Below, in pieces: positions 1 to 6,626 of a DNA stretch of 6,648 nt. The notes under the pieces were generated by a model. It saw only the letters and a program-made list of their open reading frames with translations. It was not told where the DNA came from and made no database searches. Source of the stretch: JBKJUK01 sp046590705 (GTDB lineage: Bacteria; Acidobacteriota; Thermoanaerobaculia; Gp7-AA8); the NCBI GenBank assembly GCA_046590705.1, contig JBKJUK010000309.1, forward strand, positions 1 to 6,648, in the 5' to 3' direction. The first letter of the stretch is position 1. Each line of letters starts with the position of its first letter. Position numbers and translations under genes: made by a program.

Positions 1-103
1 CCTTGCATTCCTGCGCGAGCCTCGCGCGCTCATCGGGATGCCGTTGCCCCGGACTGCTGCGACAGTGTGCATGTCGAGCGGCTCGAACAGAAACCGTTAG
101 GTT
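1..103. other. Unassigned left edge, possibly the end of a truncated gene
   Basis: No gene can be assigned in this stretch before the heptamer array. On the plus strand two frames are open from the window edge, one to a TGA at 103-105 (ending ERLEQKPLG) and one to a TAG at 98-100 (ending SSGSNRNR). Either could be the C-terminus of a gene entering from the left and converging on the hydrolase. On the minus strand an ATG at 70-72 opens a frame running off the edge, but I see no Shine-Dalgarno sequence before it. None of the three peptides resembles a family I recognise. Confidence 0.25.
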
Positions 104-138
104 GACTCACTTTCTTACTTCATCGTTCTGAGTTCATC
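104..138 (-). repeat. Five-unit heptamer array overlapping the end of the hydrolase gene
   Basis: Read on the minus strand, this segment divides cleanly into five 7-nt units sharing the core xxxGAAx. It begins with GATGAAC at 138-132 and ends with GTGAGTC at 110-104. Its middle (109-130) is identical over 22 nt, in reverse complement, to 3973-3994 in the array after the lipoprotein gene. The last seven codons and the TAA stop of the hydrolase lie inside it. It contains TGA at 136-134, TGA at 122-120 and TAA at 117-115, which are in three different frames. Confidence 0.7.
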
Positions 139-1134
139 AGAAGAGAGCAGCCACCGCACAATCTGTTCTTCCGCCCAGTACGTGCAGGCCCACGGATGCC
201 GCCCGGAGACGAAGCCTACATGGCCTCCAGCCTCGGTGATGCGGAGCTCGACGGCGGAGGAGATGCGGCTCTGCAGCTCTTCGAGGACATTGCGGGGAAG
301 AAACGGGTCATCGTGTGCGCTGACGGCGAGAGTTGGAGTGGTGATCGAGTCGACATAGCGGATCGAACTCGACCGGGCGTAGTAATCATCAGCGCCTGTG
401 AAGTGATGAAGCGTGGCTGTGGCTGCGTCGTCGAAATCGTAAAAGGTCGAAGTTCTTCGAATCCTGGCGAGGTCCATCCGATCTCGCAGCTCTGGAAACT
501 CCGTGATCAGGGAGGCAGCTTTTCGTTTCAACGTGCGAAGGAATGTGGCCACGTAGAAGCGGCCCATCCCCGACTCCAGGAAGCGTGCCCCGGCTCCCAG
601 GTCGTAAGGAACCGAGAGCGTGGCTGCAGCCGAGATCTCTTTCTGTCCAGGGTTCTCTCCGAGCCACTTCAAGAGCACGTTTCCGCCTAACGAAGCGCCG
701 AAGGCGAGCAGTGGGGCGTCCGGACGGCGCGACCTGAGAGTTCGCACCACGAATTCGAGATCAGTGGTCTCGCCGGAGTGGTAGAGGCGGGGACGCCGGT
801 TCGGGATCATCCGCAGGATATTCTGCGGATCCCGGGCGCAGGACCTGAAATTCACTGCGGTCGCAGGATAGCCACGCAGATGAATCTGCTTGAGCATTCC
901 CTGTATGTAGACCGAGTAGCTACTTCCTTCCAGGCCGTGTAACAGGATGAACCGGGGAGCGTTCTCATTTCCGGGAGCGGCTTCGAGATGGTCGAGCAGC
1001 AACTCGTCGCCATCGGGAGTGGTCAGGCTTTCCCGCTGCAATTCCACGAGCCGGCGAGGGCGCCCAACGCGGCCCCACATGGTCTGCAGGTGACCGCCCG
1101 GCAGAAACCAGGCGGGAGCAAAATGGTGTGTCAT
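115..1134 (-). CDS. YheT-type alpha/beta hydrolase
   Basis: This encodes a 339-residue alpha/beta-fold hydrolase of the YheT/ABHD1-3 group, expected to be a cytosolic esterase or lipase-like enzyme of unknown natural substrate. The N-terminal FLPGGHLQTMW (residues 10-20) is typical of the group. HGLEGSS (66-72) is the oxyanion-side strand-turn. GASLGG (146-151) is the nucleophile elbow with Ser148. HDDP (274-277) supplies the acidic residue, Asp275 or Asp276, and GGH (303-305) supplies His305. NFRSC (95-99) and YHSGETTDL (118-126) are also family-typical, and the length is normal. The ATG at 1134 puts the conserved N-terminal motif ten residues in, so it is the likely start, although the ribosome site before it is weak. 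Residues 333-339 (DELRTMK) and the stop codon are encoded by a heptamer array, so the C-terminus may be a recent replacement. It is divergent from the chelatase pair across a 91-bp gap. Family assignment is firm; substrate is unknown. Confidence 0.93.
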   Translation of the reverse strand: MTHHFAPAWFLPGGHLQTMWGRVGRPRRLVELQRESLTTPDGDELLLDHLEAAPGNENAPRFILLHGLEGSSYSVYIQGMLKQIHLRGYPATAVNFRSCARDPQNILRMIPNRRPRLYHSGETTDLEFVVRTLRSRRPDAPLLAFGASLGGNVLLKWLGENPGQKEISAAATLSVPYDLGAGARFLESGMGRFYVATFLRTLKRKAASLITEFPELRDRMDLARIRRTSTFYDFDDAATATLHHFTGADDYYARSSSIRYVDSITTPTLAVSAHDDPFLPRNVLEELQSRISSAVELRITEAGGHVGFVSGRHPWACTYWAEEQIVRWLLSSDELRTMK

Positions 1135-1216
1135 CGATTTCTATTTTCGCACGGTGCTCGAGCAAGGAGTCGTTCACATTCTTCTGACAGTGAATGCGTT
1201 TCTCATGAGCCATACT

Positions 1217-1221
1217 GGAGG
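1217..1221 (+). promoter_or_regulatory. Shine-Dalgarno site that sets the first chelatase start
   Basis: GGAGG lies four bases before the ATG at 1226. The frame is open further upstream, with ATGs at 1154 and 1205, but neither has such a site. The start at 1226 also aligns exactly with the N-terminus of the second copy, so it is the preferred start. Confidence 0.75.
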
Positions 1222-1225
1222 TGTC

Positions 1226-1699
1226 ATGCAGGCCATCCTCCTTTTCAGTCACGGCAGCGTGCAGTGCGGCGCCGAAGAGAATCTCCTGCGGCTCGCGAGA
1301 GCCATGGAGATGCAGCCGGATTCGCCGGTGGTTGAAGTCGGATTCCTCAACTACAGCGCCCCTGATCTGGCAAGCGCGGTTTCGCGCTGCATCGCGCGCG
1401 GAGCAACCAGCATTGCCATCGTGCCGTACTTTCTGGTCGCGGGAAAATTCGTGGTCGACGATCTCCCTCGAGCCATCGATGAACTGCGCGCCAGCTTCAC
1501 CGGCATCCCGATCAGGGTCGCCGATCCGATCGGATTTCACTCGGAAATCGCGGAAATCATCCTTCAGGCGGAAGTGAGTGCCCGTCCACCAGGAGACTGG
1601 CTGATCAGATCGACGATTCCTCTGGAATTCTGCAGGAACTCGACTCGATGCCCGACCAACGGCACCGAGTACTGCCCACGTTCTTCGGAGGGGAAATGA
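1226..1699 (+). CDS. CbiX/SirB-family chelatase-like protein, one catalytic His missing
   Basis: This is a 157-residue protein of the small CbiX/SirB/CfbA class, which inserts Co, Fe or Ni into sirohydrochlorin for cobalamin, siroheme or F430 synthesis. Residues 1-119 align without gaps to the next gene. Shared features are SHGS with His9, VEVGFL at 36-41, the PYFL strand at 67-70 and a DLP turn at 79-81. At the second metal-binding position the family expects G-x-H; here it is Gly73-Lys74-Phe75 (codon TTC), while the neighbour has His75. The product may therefore be inactive alone and act as a partner subunit. After the family domain ends (about residue 119) there is a 38-residue tail with Cys136, Cys142 and Cys150 and no recognised fold. 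A different frame is also open over the tail, so a frameshift is possible. The stop overlaps the next start (ATGA). The start at 1226 was chosen for its GGAGG and for alignment with the paralogue. Metal and pathway cannot be told from sequence. Confidence 0.85.
   Translation: MQAILLFSHGSVQCGAEENLLRLARAMEMQPDSPVVEVGFLNYSAPDLASAVSRCIARGATSIAIVPYFLVAGKFVVDDLPRAIDELRASFTGIPIRVADPIGFHSEIAEIILQAEVSARPPGDWLIRSTIPLEFCRNSTRCPTNGTEYCPRSSEGK
1687..1691 (+). promoter_or_regulatory. Shine-Dalgarno site of the second chelatase gene
   Basis: GGAGG lies four bases before the ATG at 1696, the same motif and spacing as the first gene. It sits inside the end of the upstream reading frame. Together with the ATGA stop/start overlap it indicates translational coupling and selects 1696 over the in-frame ATG at 1648. 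Confidence 0.75.
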
Positions 1700-2055
1700 A
1701 AGCGCTTCTGATCATGGTGCATGGCAGCCCCCGCGCCGAGTCCAACGAGGACGTACAGAAGGTGGTGGCGCTGGTGCGATCAGCGGGAACTTATCCGATC
1801 GTCGAAGTCGGTTTTCTCGACGTGAATCAGCCGGACATTCCGACGGCCATCGCCACTTGCGCCAGCGCCGGTGCCGACACGATCATCGCATTCCCATACT
1901 TTCTGCACACCGGAAAACATGTGACCGGTGATCTGCCGCGGGCCTTGTTGGCGGCGCAGACCGTCCATCCGGACATCACCTTCCTCATGACCGACTACCT
2001 CGGCTTACATGAGAAGTTAGGTGGCATCTTACTCGAGAGAGCCAGCGAGGTCTGA
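1696..2055 (+). CDS. Small CbiX/SirB-family sirohydrochlorin chelatase
   Basis: This 119-residue protein has the size of the short, archaeal-type CbiX proteins that work as dimers. Both expected metal-binding histidines are present: His9 in VHGS and His75 in GKH, after the PYFLHTG strand (67-73) and before GDLP (78-81). The role inferred from family knowledge is insertion of a divalent metal (Co, Fe or Ni) into sirohydrochlorin in the cytoplasm. It overlaps the previous gene by four bases (ATGA) and has its own GGAGG, so the two are co-translated, probably in fixed ratio. It is shorter than the two-domain bacterial CbiX or CbiK, which carry two such domains in one chain. Adjacent expression with a His75-lacking copy suggests that the two proteins together replace that fused form. 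No other cobalamin, siroheme or F430 gene lies in the window, so metal specificity stays open. Confidence 0.9.
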   Translation: MKALLIMVHGSPRAESNEDVQKVVALVRSAGTYPIVEVGFLDVNQPDIPTAIATCASAGADTIIAFPYFLHTGKHVTGDLPRALLAAQTVHPDITFLMTDYLGLHEKLGGILLERASEV

Positions 2056-2103
2056 GCGGCACTGTAGGTTCGCGGGCCGACTCCTCCTGCTCTGTGCGCG
2101 GAT

Positions 2104-2255
2104 CGTCATTCCGAAGGAGCATGCCGCGCCCGCACTTTTATTAGGAATGGTGGTGCGACTGAGGAATCTACGCGAAGGGTTCGCGCTCGACATTCCCAGC
2201 GCGGTCCCTGTCCCTAGATTCCTCGCACCCACCCACGCCGCCGCTCGGAATGACG
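2104..2255. repeat. Nested inverted-repeat element between convergent genes
   Basis: Perfect 11-nt inverted ends, CGTCATTCCGA at 2104-2114 and its complement at 2245-2255, enclose two further inverted pairs. GTGCGACTGAGGAATCTA (2153-2170) pairs with TAGATTCCTCGCAC (2215-2228), apart from a 4-nt insertion. CGCGAA (2171-2176) pairs with TTCGCG (2180-2185) across three bases. The whole could fold into one long branched hairpin. It has no coding capacity and resembles a non-autonomous MITE or REP-type repeat. Its position between the convergent chelatase and phosphatase genes would let the hairpin affect 3' ends on both strands. Confidence 0.65.
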
Positions 2256-2287
2256 GCGACTCGTTTCTCCCGCGCTCCCAGCGGTAA

Positions 2288-2305
2288 CAGTCTCTACCGA
2301 GACTG
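2288..2305. terminator. Possible terminator-like hairpin after the phosphatase gene
   Basis: CAGTCTC (2288-2294) and GAGACTG (2299-2305) form a perfect 7-bp stem around a 4-nt loop, about 20 bases beyond the phosphatase stop. No clear T-run follows on either strand, so intrinsic termination is only possible. It could also be incidental structure in the gap. Confidence 0.3.
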
Positions 2306-2324
2306 CATGTGTTGTTCTCGGCGA

Positions 2325-3437
2325 TTACTTGATGGCGTGATCGATCTTCTTCTGCTGGTCGACTTTTTCGACGGCGGCCGGGCGGACCAGGCCGAGAGTT
2401 GCGGCATGCTCGGCCATCGAATCGGTTTTCTCGCCGAAGACCATCGGGACGCCTCGAGTCTGTAGCTTCGAAGCCACCGCCGTTACGATGACGTCCCGGT
2501 GATCGAGAGTCACATCCCGAATGTAAATCGCACGGATACGACCCGGATACTTCTCGACCACGGCCTCGTAGATTTCCGGGTCCCGTTGCCCGCTGTCCCC
2601 GATCAGTACGAAAGGGAGTGAGGGATATGTGGAAAGAATGCGATCGATCTGTCGCAGCTTGTGCTCGTCGTGCGAGGAGTGAATGAATTTTTTCTCGGTG
2701 ATGCCGTAGTCCTGCAGCATGAGCGGACCAAACGGGATTTCCTGATTCTTCAGATACTCGATCAGGAACTCGTAGAAGTTCCAGGGACCACTGGATACGT
2801 AGAAGAGAGGATTCAGCGCGCTGTCCGCGGGTCCCGCCTGGAGAGCGCGATAGAACGCGGAAACTCCTTCGAAGGGCACTCTCGTTTTTGCACTGTTGAG
2901 AAAGACGGAACGGGCCATTTTCAACAGTTGTGCGGCGTCGGTTCGGACGATGGTGTCGTCGATGTCACTGATCACGCCGAAGGCGCAGTTCGCAGCAGGG
3001 ACGAGCACGTATCCTGCGGTTTCACTGCCCGGTCTACCACCTTTGAGTGTGAGTTGAACCTCACGCCACAAGGTCTGTGAGATCGGAGTTTCGGCAAGTG
3101 GAATCTCGAGTCGGAAGTAGCCTTCGTCGTCGCTGACCGTTTCAAGCGCGATTTCGCCGCATCGTGCCTGCACGGTGGCGTTCGGAACTTCCCGACTGGC
3201 AAGGCTGGTGAGGTTATCGAGGAGATTCAGCCAGGGTGAAGTCCCTGCGTGCGGAGCGTTCAGAGAGACACCGCGGAGGACTCTTCCGGAGAGGTTGAGC
3301 GTTTCTGAAGTCCCGAAATCACGGAAGGCTACGATTCTGGCGTCGTCAGGGAGGGGCCCGTCATTTCGCTGACGAAGCCGGTCCAACCCCGCATCGACGG
3401 CGATTGCTGTCGTATGAATTGCTTTTTTCAAGGTCAT
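2325..3437 (-). CDS. DUF2183/App1-type phosphatidate phosphatase-like protein
   Basis: This is a 370-residue HAD-superfamily protein of the DUF2183 (App1 catalytic domain) family. Yeast App1 dephosphorylates phosphatidate to diacylglycerol; bacterial members are mostly uncharacterised. Residues about 34-150 form a beta-rich N-terminal region containing LSGRVLRG. The catalytic part begins at SDIDDTI: DxDxT with nucleophile Asp158, acid/base Asp160 and Thr162. YVSSGPWNFYEF (213-224) is the Ser/Thr motif and a strong family marker. EHK with Lys260 follows, and then GDSGQRD (280-286) with the acidic pair Asp281 and Asp286. All HAD motifs are present, so it should be active. The C-terminal 40 residues are low in recognisable features. 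There is no signal peptide or membrane segment, so a cytosolic location is expected. The start at 3437 has no strong ribosome site and overlaps the possible start of the divergent lipoprotein gene. The actual substrate is an inference. Confidence 0.9.
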   Translation of the reverse strand: MTLKKAIHTTAIAVDAGLDRLRQRNDGPLPDDARIVAFRDFGTSETLNLSGRVLRGVSLNAPHAGTSPWLNLLDNLTSLASREVPNATVQARCGEIALETVSDDEGYFRLEIPLAETPISQTLWREVQLTLKGGRPGSETAGYVLVPAANCAFGVISDIDDTIVRTDAAQLLKMARSVFLNSAKTRVPFEGVSAFYRALQAGPADSALNPLFYVSSGPWNFYEFLIEYLKNQEIPFGPLMLQDYGITEKKFIHSSHDEHKLRQIDRILSTYPSLPFVLIGDSGQRDPEIYEAVVEKYPGRIRAIYIRDVTLDHRDVIVTAVASKLQTRGVPMVFGEKTDSMAEHAATLGLVRPAAVEKVDQQKKIDHAIK

Positions 3438-3959
3438 TTCTGTCGATCCGTTCGCTCACGAAGTTACACTGTTTTACTGACTTCTCTTCGGCGACGATGT
3501 GCATCTCTCCTGCCCGCGATCCTGCTGGTACTGTCGAGTTGCGGACCTCGTGAACTTACGGTCGATCCGATTCAGGGCCGTCTCGAGGCGGTGCTCCTGC
3601 CGAATCCGGTTGTAGCCGTTCCGATCGGCGAGAACCTCTATCGACTCTCGGCAGAAGTCTCGTTGCGGGAGACTGGTGGAGTCGACGTAATCCTGACCGC
3701 GATCGACGTGGAAGTCTTTCTGCTGGGGAGTGTGCCGCTCAGAAAGAGGCACTACGCAGCCGATGAGATCAGATCGCGAAACTATCCCACCTCCATCGCC
3801 GCCGGAGCGAATCTGCAGTTCCCTGTATCGACCGACCGAATCATCGAGCGAGAAGTACTGCTGCGGACGGTTACGGCTGAAATCACCATCCGCGGTGTGG
3901 ATGCACGAGGTAACCAGGTCAGTGGCAGCACCAGGGTGAAGGTGCGGCTTAATCTTTGA
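3414..3959 (+). CDS. Predicted small lipoprotein of unknown function
   Basis: This is a protein of up to 181 residues with a lipoprotein signal: basic RRR (26-28), a hydrophobic run (31-40) and the lipobox LSSC with Cys43 as the likely lipidated residue. The mature part (about 139 residues) alternates short hydrophobic stretches with polar turns, for example VAVPIGENLYRLSAEVSL and AEITIRGVDARGN. It ends in TRVKVRLNL, consistent with a small beta-sandwich. I do not recognise the family. An ATG at 3414 would give an unusually long 42-residue signal peptide and a head-to-head overlap of 24 bases with the phosphatase gene. No other ATG, GTG or TTG is in frame before the lipobox. A non-standard CTG start at 3477 would give a normal-length signal. 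The true start is therefore uncertain. The TGA stop abuts a heptamer array. Confidence 0.75.
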   Translation: MNCFFQGHFCRSVRSRSYTVLLTSLRRRCASLLPAILLVLSSCGPRELTVDPIQGRLEAVLLPNPVVAVPIGENLYRLSAEVSLRETGGVDVILTAIDVEVFLLGSVPLRKRHYAADEIRSRNYPTSIAAGANLQFPVSTDRIIEREVLLRTVTAEITIRGVDARGNQVSGSTRVKVRLNL

Positions 3960-4006
3960 TGAACGCAGAACGCAGAACGATGAAGTAAGAAAGTAGAAAG
4001 TGAGGC
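3958..4006 (+). repeat. Seven-unit heptamer array at the end of the lipoprotein gene
   Basis: Seven consecutive 7-nt units share the core xxxGAAx, beginning with GATGAAC at 3958-3964 and ending with GTGAGGC at 4000-4006. The first bases overlap the lipoprotein TGA stop. Compared with the array at 104-138, it follows the same unit order but has one extra GCAGAAC and one extra GTAGAAA unit. Because seven is not a multiple of three, stops occur in every frame (TGA at 3960 and 3981, TAA at 3986, TAG at 3994). Confidence 0.72.
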
Positions 4007-4013
4007 ACGGAAA

Positions 4014-4221
4014 TGTGTGGCACAGGCAATCCTGCCTGTGAGGCGCAGATCGCGGATGGTGAAGAATTGTGGGCTGAGAGCTGAACTCGGCCCCTCAAGA
4101 CAGGTGAACGCAGAACGATGATTGAGATGCCGGTATCCCGAGTTGCAGCAGCTTGATGCTTAGGGCCATCGGCTTCGAAGTCAGACGGTCCCGTCACAGG
4201 CAGGATTGCCTGTGCCACACA
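4014..4221. repeat. REPIN-like pair: perfect 28-bp inverted repeat of hairpin units
   Basis: Arms at 4014-4041 and 4194-4221 are perfect 28-nt reverse complements separated by 152 nt. Each arm is itself a hairpin: CACAGGCA (4021-4028) and TGCCTGTG (4033-4040) pair around a 4-nt loop, and the right arm mirrors this. Two palindromic units in opposite orientation is the architecture of REP doublets (REPINs), which spread with the help of a REP-associated transposase encoded elsewhere. The spacer has no open gene and contains a short heptamer fragment. It lies between the convergent lipoprotein and ettA genes. Confidence 0.75.
4103..4123 (+). repeat. Three-unit heptamer fragment inside the REPIN-like spacer
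   Basis: Three units in 7-nt phase, the middle one an exact GCAGAAC. The 16-nt string GAACGCAGAACGATGA at 4106-4121 also occurs at 3968-3983, so this is a partial copy of the neighbouring array rather than a chance match. Confidence 0.55.
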
Positions 4222-4255
4222 GGCATCGCGAGGACCAGTACAAGCGCCGTGAGGC

Positions 4256-4272
4256 GGGCGCGCGACGCGCCC
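4256..4272. repeat. GC-rich hairpin after ettA
   Basis: GGGCGCG (4256-4262) and CGCGCCC (4266-4272) form a 7-bp, all-GC stem around three bases, 21 bases beyond the ettA stop. There is no T-run on either strand, so it is not a standard intrinsic terminator. It may block 3' exonucleases or be another repeat-derived palindrome. Confidence 0.4.
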
Positions 4273-4292
4273 ACCTCTGCAGCCGATCGCGA

Positions 4293-5975
<1,683 letters not shown>

Positions 5976-5982
5976 GCGGGAT

Positions 5983-5989
5983 TCTCCTT
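5983..5989 (-). promoter_or_regulatory. ettA ribosome binding site
   Basis: On the minus strand AAGGAGA lies seven bases before the ATG at 5975, the clearest conventional minus-strand ribosome site in the window. Confidence 0.75.
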
Positions 5990-6055
5990 GAGCGCGCGCG
6001 ATGGTAGCAGGAGTGGCAGTGAAGAAGGAGAGCCCCGCAGCCGGGCCGCAGTAGA

Positions 6056-6104
6056 ATGCTACCGAACGTGGCTACTGGATACTGGCTACCAACCTACTAA
6101 CTAC
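6056..6104. repeat. Degenerate heptamer array in the ettA/HIT divergent leader
   Basis: Seven 7-nt units in constant phase, most with a TAC core (for example GGCTACT, GGATACT, GGCTACC and TAACTAC). The second unit (6063-6069, CGAACGT) is off-pattern. The unit sequence differs from the GAA-core arrays elsewhere in the window, but the period is the same. It ends 11 bases before the HIT start codon and occupies the place where a Shine-Dalgarno sequence would be expected. Confidence 0.5.
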
Positions 6105-6115
6105 TGCGTCAAACC

Positions 6116-6544
6116 ATGTGCGAACTCTGCCAGCAGATCGAAAACGGTTTTCCTGACGAGCGTGTGCTGGTTCAGTCGCGCGTCGGCGCGGTTTTTTTTC
6201 ATCGTGATCGCGCCACGCGTGCTCATCTGGTGGTTGTGAACGCACGCCACGTAGAGAACCTCTCCGAGCTTTCCGCCCGAGAAGCATCCGATTTCATGGT
6301 TCTCCTTCATCACGCTGAACGGGTCGCCCTGCATGTCACCGGTGCCCGGCGCGCGGTTCTGATGAAACTCGGTCTGTCCGTGCCGCACCTTCACATGCAC
6401 ATCTATCCGGTTCATGAGGAAATGCCGCGGCACGAACTCATGGCCCGCATCAACTCACAAATGTGCGAGGACATCTCCGACGAGGCCGAGGCGAAACTTT
6501 TCGAGAGAATGCGGGAGTTCTTTCAGCCAGCGGAATCGCTTTAA
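6116..6544 (+). CDS. HIT-family nucleotide hydrolase/transferase-like protein
   Basis: This 142-residue cytosolic protein has the histidine-triad motif HLHMHIYP (91-98): His91, His93 and His95, with His93 the expected nucleophile that takes the nucleotide phosphate from dinucleoside polyphosphates or nucleoside phosphoramidates. HLVVVNARHVENL (37-49) is the matching family strand-turn with His45. Cys2 and Cys5 (CELC) are placed like the CxxC of zinc-binding HIT proteins, so a structural zinc is possible. The stretch before the triad reads LMKLGLSVP instead of the usual asparagine- and glutamine-bearing loop (N-x-G-x-x-A-G-Q), so substrate preference may differ. The ATG at 6116 gives the usual CxxC-first N-terminus. 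There is no Shine-Dalgarno; the leader is mostly a heptamer array. It is divergent from ettA with a 140-bp gap. Family is firm, substrate unknown. Confidence 0.9.
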   Translation: MCELCQQIENGFPDERVLVQSRVGAVFFHRDRATRAHLVVVNARHVENLSELSAREASDFMVLLHHAERVALHVTGARRAVLMKLGLSVPHLHMHIYPVHEEMPRHELMARINSQMCEDISDEAEAKLFERMREFFQPAESL

Positions 6545-6557
6545 CGACTTCCTGTTC

Positions 6558-6626
6558 CCCTCTCCCGAGGGAGAGGGTGGTTGCGCCAGGTATAGACCAC
6601 GCGCCACCCTCTCCCTCGGGAGAGGG
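6558..6626. repeat. Paired palindrome after the HIT gene (23-bp inverted repeat)
   Basis: Arms at 6558-6580 and 6604-6626 are perfect 23-nt reverse complements around a 23-nt loop. Each arm contains a near-palindromic CCCTCTCCC/GGGAGAGGG block, so each can also fold alone. It starts 13 bases after the HIT stop. A strong RNA hairpin is expected, but there is no T-run, so protection of the 3' end or a dispersed repeat is more likely than standard termination. Sequences of this CCCTCTCCC type are common as dispersed repeats in bacterial genomes. Confidence 0.7.

Noticed and set aside
1184..1216. Sigma-70-type promoter CTGACA ... CATACT before the first chelatase
   Set aside because: The spacing is 21 bases, too long for a normal promoter, and the CATACT would sit only about 10 bases before the start codon.
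1631..1675. Iron-sulfur cluster site in the Cys-containing tail of the first chelatase
   Set aside because: Cys136, Cys142 and Cys150 do not match the MxCxxC-type motif of long CbiX proteins, and the tail frame itself is uncertain.
1562..1690. Programmed -1 frameshift joining the two chelatase genes
   Set aside because: No slippery heptamer or convincing downstream pseudoknot was seen. Independent GGAGG sites and the ATGA overlap explain the arrangement more simply.
2021..2287. Open frames on both strands across the 2104-2255 element
   Set aside because: They only translate the inverted-repeat element and the chelatase end. There is no start signal or recognisable protein features.
3958..4221. 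CRISPR array
   Set aside because: Repeats are 7-nt contiguous units or one inverted pair. There are no regular direct repeats of 25-40 nt with unique spacers, and no cas genes.
6029..6057. TAGAAT as a -10 box for the HIT gene
   Set aside because: No TTG-like -35 lies at the right distance, and the hexamer is at the edge of the heptamer array, so it may be part of the repeat.
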